From: Desulfobacterales bacterium
Lineage (GTDB): Bacteria > Desulfobacterota > Desulfobacteria > Desulfobacterales > SpSt-501
Reading direction: 5' to 3'
DNA: 7,420 nucleotides
Assembly (NCBI GenBank): GCA_025454275.1
Contig: JALOOS010000079.1
Coordinates: 1-7,420 of the forward strand
Of the stretch, positions 1 to 5,333 are shown piece by piece. The stretch's first letter is position 1, and each line of letters begins with the position of its first letter. Position numbers and translations under genes: made by a program. Under the pieces are notes generated by a model that did no database searches, was not told the DNA's origin, and saw nothing but the letters and a program-made list of their open reading frames with translations.

Positions 1-215
1 ACATCGTGAGCCGGCTGGGGCCCATGGCCGGCACCAAGATAGCGGTCGACCCGACCGCGCCGAAGGTGGACCGTTTCGTCACCCTCGGGGGAGAGCCCTT
101 CCTGATCCGCTACAACAGCCGCCTGCCCGTGGTGGTGTACGCCCCCGAAGGGGTCGAGGTGCGCTATCGGATCTGGGCGGCGGAACCGGAGATGAAAAGG
201 ATCGAGAAACGATGA
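1..215 (+). CDS. 3' end of an unrecognised gene, cut by the window edge
   Basis: The reading frame is open from the first complete codon (position 3) to a TGA at 213-215. A GTG at 6 and an ATG at 24 are in frame, but neither has a ribosome-binding site in view, so the gene most likely begins upstream. Codon use matches the real genes nearby, with mostly G or C at third positions. The visible 70 or so residues are rich in beta-strand-like stretches (RFVTLGGEPFLIRY, LPVVVYA, VEVRYRIW) and end in a charged tail (EMKRIEKR). I do not recognise the family and assign no function. The gene converges on the minus-strand enzyme gene ending at 271, with 55 bases between the stops, so it is probably not part of either operon described here. 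Confidence 0.6.
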   Translation, partial: IVSRLGPMAGTKIAVDPTAPKVDRFVTLGGEPFLIRYNSRLPVVVYAPEGVEVRYRIWAAEPEMKRIEKR

Positions 216-242
216 CCGGGCGTTGCCGCCGTCGAACTCATC

Positions 243-270
243 CCCAGCCTTTCTGCAGCGGAAGCCTGGG
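243..270. terminator. possible bidirectional hairpin between convergent genes
   Basis: CCCAG (243-247) pairs with CTGGG (266-270). After one C/C mismatch, CTT (249-251) pairs with AAG (262-264), leaving a 10-base loop. It lies exactly between the stops of two convergent genes, where a shared terminator would be expected. Neither strand has a T-run after the stem, so it is a weak intrinsic terminator at best and may only act as an mRNA 3'-end structure. Confidence 0.3.
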
Positions 271-1371
271 TCAGGCGATCCGGTAGCGGGCCACCCGGGC
301 GGCATCGATTGCGACACCGATCCCGGGGGAGTCGGGCACGGCGAGCGCTCCGTTGACGGCCACGAGGGGGGAGCTCACGACATCATCGACATAAAGCCCG
401 ATGCCGCCGATCTCGACCGCCGACTCCAGGGCCGGGGTCGCGGCATAAACATGCAGCCCGGCCGCGGTGCCCGGCGAGGTCTCCAGGCACCCGCCCAGGA
501 AACAGGAGACGCCCGCCTCGCGGCAGCGGGCCGCAATCCGCCGGCAGGGGAAAATGCCCCCGCATTTGGGCAGCTTGATATTGATCACAGCGGCGGCGCC
601 CATGGCGATCACCCGCTCGGCGTCATGGATCGAGGCGACGCTCTCATCCGCCGCCAAAGGGGTTTTCACCCGCCGCCCGAGCCAGGCCATTCCCTCCAGA
701 TCCCACCGCGGCAAGGGCTGCTCGATCCACTCGAGCCTGCAGGCCTCCATGCGGGAGATCACCGCGAGAGCGGTGTCGCGGTCGTAGCCGCAGTTGCCGT
801 CGACCCGCAGCCCGACCTCGCCTCCGACGGCCGCGCGCACGGATTCGACCCGCCGGATGTCGGCGTCGGCATCGCGGCCGATCTTTATTTTGATTGTCCG
901 GAACCCCTGGGCCGCCTGTCCGGCGGCGGAACGGGCGGCGGCCTCCGGCGGCAGGATGTCCACCACGCCGATCAGCGGCACCCGATCCGCCCGCCGGCCG
1001 CCGAGCAGCGCGTGGAGCGGCAGGCCCTCCGCCCGCGCGGCCAGATCATGGGCGGCCAGGTCGATTCCGGCTTTAGCCATCCGGTTGAACGGGGCGATCC
1101 GCTCCATCCGCGCATGAAGGGCCTCGGGGTCCCGGGGGTCCAAACCAATCACCCCCGGGATCAGGTAGTCGGCCAGCATGCGCTGGAGCGCCCCCTGGTC
1201 GTAGCCGTACACCTCCAGAAAGGTGGTGGTCTCCCCCCAGCCGACCCGGCCCGCGTCGTCGGTCAGGCGGACGAGCACGTGGTTGGAATGCGTCAGGCGG
1301 CCGGAGGCGATCTCAAATGGCTTCGTCAGAGGGATGCGGATGGGGATGGCCTCGCCGGCGGTGATCTTCAC
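271..1371 (-). CDS. enolase-superfamily enzyme, muconate-lactonizing (MLE) subgroup
   Basis: The protein is 366 aa, a normal length for the mandelate racemase/muconate lactonizing enzyme family, which abstracts a proton next to a carboxylate with Mg2+ help. An N-terminal capping domain (about residues 1-120) precedes a beta/alpha barrel. The MLE-subgroup residues are visible: the K-x-K acid/base pair (K161, K163 in TIKIKIG), metal ligands D191 (RVDGN), E217 (WIEQPL) and D242 (AADES), and the second-side lysine K266 (INIKLPKCGG). Known reactions in the subgroup are cycloisomerisation, o-succinylbenzoate synthesis and dipeptide epimerisation. The C-terminal EIGGIGLYVDD segment looks more like the ELxGP region of cycloisomerases than the D-x-D of dipeptide epimerases, but substrate cannot be assigned. 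The GTG start at 1371 is preferred over an in-frame TTG at 1404 because AGGAG lies 7 bases upstream of the GTG. It is 46 bases downstream of the GntR gene and likely shares its transcript. Confidence 0.9.
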   Translation of the reverse strand: MKITAGEAIPIRIPLTKPFEIASGRLTHSNHVLVRLTDDAGRVGWGETTTFLEVYGYDQGALQRMLADYLIPGVIGLDPRDPEALHARMERIAPFNRMAKAGIDLAAHDLAARAEGLPLHALLGGRRADRVPLIGVVDILPPEAAARSAAGQAAQGFRTIKIKIGRDADADIRRVESVRAAVGGEVGLRVDGNCGYDRDTALAVISRMEACRLEWIEQPLPRWDLEGMAWLGRRVKTPLAADESVASIHDAERVIAMGAAAVINIKLPKCGGIFPCRRIAARCREAGVSCFLGGCLETSPGTAAGLHVYAATPALESAVEIGGIGLYVDDVVSSPLVAVNGALAVPDSPGIGVAIDAARVARYRIA

Positions 1372-1378
1372 GGGGCGT

Positions 1379-1383
1379 CTCCT
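1379..1383 (-). promoter_or_regulatory. ribosome-binding site that fixes the enolase-superfamily start
   Basis: AGGAG on the minus strand lies 7 bases before the GTG at 1371-1369. The upstream TTG alternative at 1404 would place this site inside the coding sequence and add an arginine-rich stretch (RRRHAARRRP) not expected in this family, so the shorter protein is favoured. Confidence 0.7.
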
Positions 1384-1417
1384 GGCGGCGTGTCGGCGCC
1401 GCAACCGGCGGCGGGAT

Positions 1418-2146
1418 TCATCCCGCCTGGGTCATCTGGCGGCGGTAGGCCCCTTCCAGCCGGGAAAGTCGCCGGCCCATGCGCTCCAGGTGCCGCTGCA
1501 TGGCCGCGGCGGCCTGTTCAGGCCGCCGGGCGATGACGGCAGCGATGATCTCCTCATGCTCCTCCGGCCGGTGGATCACCTTCTGGGGCGGCTTAACCGC
1601 CAGGATCAGCTCGCCGGTGAGGCGAAAAAGAGCGCCGGCGATGGTTTGCAGCAGGCGGTTGCCGCTCGCTTCGGCCAGGATGTGGTGAACCCGGATCCGG
1701 GAGGAGACGAAATCCGCATGGGCGGGCTGCTCGTGCCGCTCGGCCGCCAGGGCCTCCGCCAGGCGGCGGACCAGATCGGGACGGGTCTTTTCCGCGGCGG
1801 TGCGCACCATCGCACCCTCGATCAGGATCCGGGTCCGGATCAGTTCGGCCACCGAGAGTTTGCCGTACCGGAACAAGTCGAGGAACGCGGCGTTGAGATG
1901 CTCGGCGGAGAGCCCGGTGACGTAGGCGCCGCCGCTCGGGCCCTTGAGGATTTTCACGTGGCCGGTGATTTCAAGCTCCCGCACGGCCTCCCGCACCACG
2001 ACCCGGCTGACGTGGAACTGTTCGGTCAGCTGGCGTTCGGTGGGCAGCCGTTCGCCCGGCGCAAACCGGCCGGCGAGGATGGCGGCCTTCAATTGGCTGA
2101 CGATCGCGACGGCGATGCGGTGCTGTTTGACGGGCCTGAAGCTCAT
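1418..2146 (-). CDS. GntR-family transcriptional regulator with FCD ligand domain
   Basis: This 242-aa protein has the FadR-subfamily layout. Residues 8-76 form the winged helix-turn-helix, with the classic run GERLPTERQLTEQF followed by VSRVVVREAVRELE and the wing GPSGGAYV. Residues about 85-225 form the all-helical FCD effector domain. FCD proteins usually bind a carboxylate ligand through a metal held by one Asp and three His. The three His are present (H154 before ASGN, H197 in EEHEE, H219 in QRHLE), but the usual Asp four residues before the first His is R150 here. The gene is transcribed away from the TTT operon and leads into the enolase-superfamily gene, the usual position for a local regulator of an uptake and catabolism locus. 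The ATG start at 2146 gives a full-length domain. A GGGG-containing ribosome-binding site lies just upstream. Whether it represses or activates cannot be read from sequence, although an operator over the -10 boxes suggests repression. Confidence 0.92.
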   Translation of the reverse strand: MSFRPVKQHRIAVAIVSQLKAAILAGRFAPGERLPTERQLTEQFHVSRVVVREAVRELEITGHVKILKGPSGGAYVTGLSAEHLNAAFLDLFRYGKLSVAELIRTRILIEGAMVRTAAEKTRPDLVRRLAEALAAERHEQPAHADFVSSRIRVHHILAEASGNRLLQTIAGALFRLTGELILAVKPPQKVIHRPEEHEEIIAAVIARRPEQAAAAMQRHLERMGRRLSRLEGAYRRQMTQAG

Positions 2147-2148
2147 GC

Positions 2149-2159
2149 GGGGATTCCCC
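2149..2159 (-). promoter_or_regulatory. palindrome overlapping the GntR ribosome-binding site
   Basis: GGGGATTCCCC is a small inverted repeat (4-bp arms, 3-base centre) immediately upstream of the regulator's ATG. On the minus strand the arm nearer the 5' end is part of AAGGGGA, the best Shine-Dalgarno candidate. Pairing of the arms would hide it. The stem is short, so any effect on translation is speculative. Confidence 0.3.
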
Positions 2160-2186
2160 TTCGGCCGGCGGCTGGGGCCGCGGCGC

Positions 2187-2214
2187 TTGACAGGGTTGCA
2201 GGATTTTGTATAAC
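2187..2214 (+). promoter_or_regulatory. sigma70-like promoter of the TTT/ASST operon
   Basis: A perfect -35 box TTGACA (2187-2192) and a -10 box TATAAC (2209-2214) are separated by 16 bases. The predicted transcription start is near 2221, giving a leader of about 64 bases before the substrate-binding protein gene. The AT-rich patch stands out in very GC-rich surroundings. No other comparable promoter is visible before the downstream genes. Confidence 0.75.
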
Positions 2215-2227
2215 GTTAGTCCAAATC
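2202..2227. promoter_or_regulatory. candidate GntR/FadR-type operator (26-bp imperfect palindrome)
   Basis: Centred on TAACGTTA (2211-2218), the outer arms GATTT (2202-2206) and AAATC (2223-2227) also match, as does G2208 with C2221. In total 10 of 13 base pairs are symmetric. It contains GT-ATA-AC (2208-2214), matching the GT-N3-AC core of FadR and PdhR-type sites. The palindrome covers the -10 boxes of both opposing promoters, so a bound dimer would block both. The adjacent FCD-type GntR protein is the obvious candidate ligand. Which of the two overlapping symmetry centres is used is not resolved. Confidence 0.6.
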
Positions 2228-2235
2228 GGAGTCAA
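2207..2235 (-). promoter_or_regulatory. sigma70-like promoter of the GntR-enolase operon
   Basis: On the minus strand, TTGACT (2235-2230) and TATACA (2212-2207) are spaced by exactly 17 bases. The start of transcription would be near 2200, about 54 bases before the regulator's ATG. Its -10 shares positions 2209-2212 with the plus-strand promoter's -10, so RNA polymerase probably cannot occupy both at once. Confidence 0.7.
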
Positions 2236-2240
2236 GACCG

Positions 2241-2261
2241 CCCCATCCGGATGGATAGGGG
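2241..2261 (+). other. leader hairpin upstream of the substrate-binding protein gene
   Basis: CCCCATCC (2241-2248) can pair with GGAT (2253-2256) and GGGG (2258-2261), with one bulged A at 2257 and a GGAT tetraloop. The alternative perfect DNA palindrome CCATCCGGATGG (2243-2254) overlaps it. It sits about 20 bases into the predicted leader and 10 bases before the ribosome-binding site. It may stabilise the mRNA or be a second protein site. The leader is too short for a riboswitch. Confidence 0.35.
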
Positions 2262-2271
2262 CACACCACCC

Positions 2272-2278
2272 AGGAGGT
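2272..2278 (+). promoter_or_regulatory. strong ribosome-binding site for the substrate-binding protein
   Basis: AGGAGGT is an almost full match to the anti-Shine-Dalgarno sequence. The AGGAGG core ends 7 bases before the ATG at 2285. It separates this start from the long open frame that continues upstream, and fits high expression of a periplasmic binding protein. Confidence 0.8.
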
Positions 2279-2284
2279 GCCGTC

Positions 2285-3247
2285 ATGCGTAGCCTGTGCA
2301 CATGGATCCTCGTTGCGGCGATGGTGGGGCTTCTCGGAACCGCCGGCCCGGAGGCCCAGGAGATCAAAGGGCCGATCAAGATCGTCGTTCCCTACCCGGC
2401 CGGCGGCGGGTCGGATGTGGTGGCGCGGCTGATCGCCGACAAGCTCAAGGACGCCCTGGGCCAGGCGGTGATCGTCGAAAACAAGCCGGGCGCCGGCGGT
2501 CGCATCGGCACCGAGTACGTCAAGGGCCAGCCGGCCGACGGCTCCGTCATGCTGGTGGTCAACCCGGCCCTGTTCGTGGTCGCGCCCGTGGTCTTCTCCA
2601 AGCTCGCCTACGATCCGGAGACCGACTTCGCGCCGGTCTCCGTCATCCAGCAGTATCAATTCTGCGTGTCGGTGCCGGCGGCATCCACGATCGGGGACGT
2701 GAAGGCGCTCATCGACTGGATCAAGAAAAACCCGAACCAGGCCAACTTCGGCTCCCCGGCCGCCGGCAGCCTGCCGCACTTTTTCGGGTTGATGATCGCC
2801 AAGACCGCGGGGGTCGAGATGGTCCATTCCTCGTACAACGGATCGGGCCCCCTCGTGACCGCCCTCATCGGCGGCCAGATCCCGATCGGCGTGGACGCCT
2901 ATGACGCCCAATCGGCCTACCACCCGGACAAGATCCGCATCCTCGCCACAGCCGGGACCGCCCGCAAGAGCTCCGACATCCCGACCTTCATAGAGCAGGG
3001 CTTTCCGGAGATCGAAGGCGTGGGCTGGAACGCCATCGTGGTGCCCGCCAAGACCCCGAAGCCGGTCATCGCCAAGCTGAGCGCGGCCATCGCCCAGGCG
3101 GTCCGGACCCCCGATGTGGCGGAGAAGATCCGGGGTCTCGGCAGCGATCCGGTGGGCACGACCCCCGAAGAGGCCGCCGCTGTTTTCAAGAAGGACCGCG
3201 AGCGCTGGGTGCCGATCATCAAGGCCTCCGGATTCAAGGCGGAGTAG
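2285..3247 (+). CDS. tctC: tripartite tricarboxylate transporter substrate-binding protein (TctC/Bug family)
   Basis: This 320-aa protein has the normal length for the family, whose members capture small carboxylates in the periplasm and deliver them to the TctAB membrane pair. A signal peptide is clear: R2, a hydrophobic core at about 7-18, and likely cleavage after A20 or A24. There is no lipobox. Family motifs follow in order: YPAGGGSD (37-44, the first ligand loop), VENKPGAGG (64-72), NFGSPAAGSLPHF (154-166, the second ligand loop), HSSYNGSGP (181-189) and GGQIPIGVDAYD (196-207). The start is fixed by the AGGAGGT site. It is the first gene of the operon and is followed by a stable hairpin before the membrane subunit genes. 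Bug proteins bind very different ligands (citrate, aromatic acids, amino acids, nicotinate), so the symbol denotes the family and not tricarboxylate specificity. Confidence 0.95.
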   Translation: MRSLCTWILVAAMVGLLGTAGPEAQEIKGPIKIVVPYPAGGGSDVVARLIADKLKDALGQAVIVENKPGAGGRIGTEYVKGQPADGSVMLVVNPALFVVAPVVFSKLAYDPETDFAPVSVIQQYQFCVSVPAASTIGDVKALIDWIKKNPNQANFGSPAAGSLPHFFGLMIAKTAGVEMVHSSYNGSGPLVTALIGGQIPIGVDAYDAQSAYHPDKIRILATAGTARKSSDIPTFIEQGFPEIEGVGWNAIVVPAKTPKPVIAKLSAAIAQAVRTPDVAEKIRGLGSDPVGTTPEEAAAVFKKDRERWVPIIKASGFKAE

Positions 3248-3278
3248 CGTCGCCGCTTGGCGCGACCCTGGTGACACA

Positions 3279-3311
3279 TCCCGGATCCCGGCGGCGAGCG
3301 GGGATCCGGGA
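3279..3311 (+). other. intercistronic hairpin between tctC and tctB
   Basis: TCCCGGATCCC (3279-3289) and GGGATCCGGGA (3301-3311) form a perfect 11-bp stem with an 11-base loop. A smaller stem, GTCGC (3249-3253) with GCGAC (3262-3266), precedes it. No T-run follows, so it is unlikely to be a full terminator. In this position it would protect the tctC message from 3' exonucleases or cause partial attenuation, giving more binding protein than membrane subunits, as known for other binding-protein operons. Confidence 0.65.
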
Positions 3312-3326
3312 CGGACGAAACGGCCG

Positions 3327-3791
3327 ATGCGCATCCGCAACCCCACGGATTTCCTGACCGGGCTGCTCTTCCTTTTTTTCGGCGCCGCGGCGATGCTGCT
3401 CTCACGCGGACTGACTCTCGGCACGGCCGCGAAAATGGGCCCGGGCTACTTTCCGTTCGCCCTCGGCGCACTGCTCTGCGCGCTGGGGGGCTTCCTGCTG
3501 GCGAGGGGGGTGCTCTCCGCCGCCGCGGGCGGCTGGCCGTCCCTGCAGATCAAGCCGCTTTTCGTCATATTATCCTCCGTGGTCCTTTTCAGCCAGATCC
3601 TGAATCCCCTGGGGCTGCTCCTCTCGACCGCCCTCCTGGTCCTTCTCGCGAGCGCCGCCAGCCACGAGTTCCGCTGGAAGGAGGCGCTGATCAACGCCGC
3701 GGTGCTCGTCGGCATCGTCCTCACGGTATTCGTCTACTTTCTCGAATTCCAGATACCGGTCTGGCCCGCGCCGGGTGGCCGCGGGATGTGA
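3327..3791 (+). CDS. tctB: tripartite tricarboxylate transporter small membrane subunit (TctB family)
   Basis: This 154-aa inner-membrane protein matches the size and layout of TctB. Hydrophobic segments lie at about residues 9-25, 44-60, 77-92, 95-111 and 121-138; the middle pair is split by N93-P94. The conserved-looking MGPGYFP (37-43) follows the first segment, and the tail FVYFLEFQIPVWP is typical of the family. It works with the large TctA subunit to move substrate across the inner membrane using an ion gradient. The ATG at 3327 is the first plausible start after the hairpin; the ribosome-binding site is poor (ACGGA-like), suggesting lower translation than tctC. Sequence conservation in this family is low, so the call rests on hydropathy, the GPGYFP motif and position between tctC and tctA. 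Confidence 0.9.
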   Translation: MRIRNPTDFLTGLLFLFFGAAAMLLSRGLTLGTAAKMGPGYFPFALGALLCALGGFLLARGVLSAAAGGWPSLQIKPLFVILSSVVLFSQILNPLGLLLSTALLVLLASAASHEFRWKEALINAAVLVGIVLTVFVYFLEFQIPVWPAPGGRGM

Positions 3792-3812
3792 GCGGGAGCA
3801 GGAGTTAGACCG

Positions 3813-5312
3813 ATGGAGCTGCTTTCCAACCTCGCCCTCGGATTCCAGACGGCCGTCTCCCCCATGAATCTGCTCTACTGCCTGGTCGGCGCCCTGATCG
3901 GCACCCTGATCGGCGTGCTGCCCGGCATCGGACCGGTCCAGACCATCGCCATCCTGCTGCCGACCACTTTCGCCCTGCCACCGGTTTCGGCCTTGATCAT
4001 GCTGGCCGGCATCTACTACGGCGCCCAGTACGGCGGATCCACCACCTCCATCCTCGTGAACGTGCCGGGCGAGGCCTCCTCGGTCGTCACCTGCCTCGAC
4101 GGCCACCAGATGGCCCGCCAGGGCCGCGGGGGGGCCGCCCTGACGATCGCCGCCCTCGGCTCCTTCGTCGCCGGATGCTTCGCCACGGTGGTCCTGGCCC
4201 TTCTGGCGGTGCCGCTCGCCGAGCTGGCGTTTCGGTTCGGACCGGCCGAGTACTTCTCGCTCATGGTCTTCGGCCTGGTCGGCTCGGTGGTGCTGGCCTC
4301 GGGCTCGCTGATCAAGGCGGTGGGGATGATCGTGGTGGGGCTGCTGCTCGGGATGGTCGGCACCGACGTCACCAGCGGCGCCCACCGCTTCACCTTCGGC
4401 ATTCCCGAACTGGCGGACGGGGTCGGCTTCGTCTCCCTGGCGATGGGGCTGTTCGGGATCTGCGACATCATCACCAGCCTGGAAAAACGTGAAAAGCGCG
4501 ACATCCTGAAGAGCCGGCTCACCGGGTTCTGGCTGAGCCGGAGGGAACTCAGGGAAGCCGCCCCGGCCGTGGTGCGTGGGACCCTGCTCGGTTCGCTGCT
4601 GGGGATCCTGCCGGGCGGAGGAGCCATCATCTCCTCCTTTACGGCCTACATGATCGAAAAGAAGAGCTCCCGCCGGCCGGAGAGTTTCGGCAAGGGGAAC
4701 ATCTGCGGCGTGGCAGGGCCGGAGTCGGCCAACAACGCCGCCGCCCAGACCTCCTTCGTGCCCCTGCTCACCCTCGGCATCCCGCCCAACGTGGTGCTCG
4801 CCATGATGGCCGGGGCGATGATGATCCACGGGATCCAGCCGGGCCCGCGGGTCATCACCAGCAATCCGGCCCTCTTCTGGGGCGTGATCGTCTCGATGTG
4901 GGTCGGCAACCTGATGCTCATCCTACTCAACCTGCCCCTGATCGGCATCTGGGTGCGGCTGTTGACCGTCCCCTACCGGCTGCTCTATCCGGCGATCCTG
5001 GTCTTCTGCTGCATCGGGCTCTACAGTGTGAACAACAACACCTTCGACATCGGGCTGACCGCCCTGTGCGGGCTGCTTGGCTACGGGCTGCACAAGCTGG
5101 AATGCGAACCGGCGCCACTGATCCTCGGATTCGTCCTGGGCCCCATGATGGAGGAGAACCTGCGGCGCGCCATGCTCCTCGCGCGGGGCGACCCATCGGT
5201 CTTCTTCACCCGGCCGCTCTCGCTCGCGTTCCTCGTCCTGGCCTTGCTCTTGCTGATCGCGGTGGCCCTGCCGGGCATCCGGCGCGGCCGCGACAAGGCG
5301 TTCACGGAATAA
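3813..5312 (+). CDS. tctA: tripartite tricarboxylate transporter large permease (TctA family)
   Basis: This 499-aa permease has the usual TctA length and is almost wholly hydrophobic, with around a dozen membrane segments. Signature stretches are GVLPGIGPVQTIAILLP (34-50), YYGAQYGGSTTSIL (68-81) and NVPGEASS in the first half, then GILPGGGAIISSF (264-276), GPESANNAAAQTS (302-314) and LGIPPN (321-326) in the second half. The G-x-LPG-x-G element occurs at 34-40 and again at 264-270, reflecting the internal duplication known for this family. AGGAG (3800-3804) lies 8 bases before the ATG, and the gene begins 21 bases after the tctB stop. It forms the translocation channel with TctB and receives ligand from the TctC protein. 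No truncation or frameshift is seen. Confidence 0.96.
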   Translation: MELLSNLALGFQTAVSPMNLLYCLVGALIGTLIGVLPGIGPVQTIAILLPTTFALPPVSALIMLAGIYYGAQYGGSTTSILVNVPGEASSVVTCLDGHQMARQGRGGAALTIAALGSFVAGCFATVVLALLAVPLAELAFRFGPAEYFSLMVFGLVGSVVLASGSLIKAVGMIVVGLLLGMVGTDVTSGAHRFTFGIPELADGVGFVSLAMGLFGICDIITSLEKREKRDILKSRLTGFWLSRRELREAAPAVVRGTLLGSLLGILPGGGAIISSFTAYMIEKKSSRRPESFGKGNICGVAGPESANNAAAQTSFVPLLTLGIPPNVVLAMMAGAMMIHGIQPGPRVITSNPALFWGVIVSMWVGNLMLILLNLPLIGIWVRLLTVPYRLLYPAILVFCCIGLYSVNNNTFDIGLTALCGLLGYGLHKLECEPAPLILGFVLGPMMEENLRRAMLLARGDPSVFFTRPLSLAFLVLALLLLIAVALPGIRRGRDKAFTE

Positions 5313-5333
5313 ACGACCAAGGAGGCGCAAGCG

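Noticed and set aside
223..1536. Plus-strand open frame (437 codons) opposite the enolase-superfamily gene
   Set aside because: Gly/Pro/Arg-rich shadow of a clear enzyme on the minus strand; no ribosome-binding site or recognisable motif.
1223..2284. Upstream extension of the tctC reading frame
   Set aside because: The frame is open far upstream by GC bias only. The promoter, AGGAGGT site and signal peptide all place the start at 2285, and the upstream part is antisense to the GntR gene.
2221..2284. Riboswitch in the tctC leader
   Set aside because: The leader is only about 64 bases and shows one simple hairpin, with no multi-helix aptamer or terminator arrangement.
2216..3424. Minus-strand open frame (402 codons) opposite tctC
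   Set aside because: Composition is typical of an antisense GC-rich frame, and it would run across the tctC promoter and leader; tctC itself is unmistakable.
3570..4829. Minus-strand open frame with a DQGADQGADQ repeat opposite tctB and tctA
   Set aside because: The apparent repeat is the antisense of hydrophobic Leu/Val/Ile-rich membrane segments, not an independent repeat protein.
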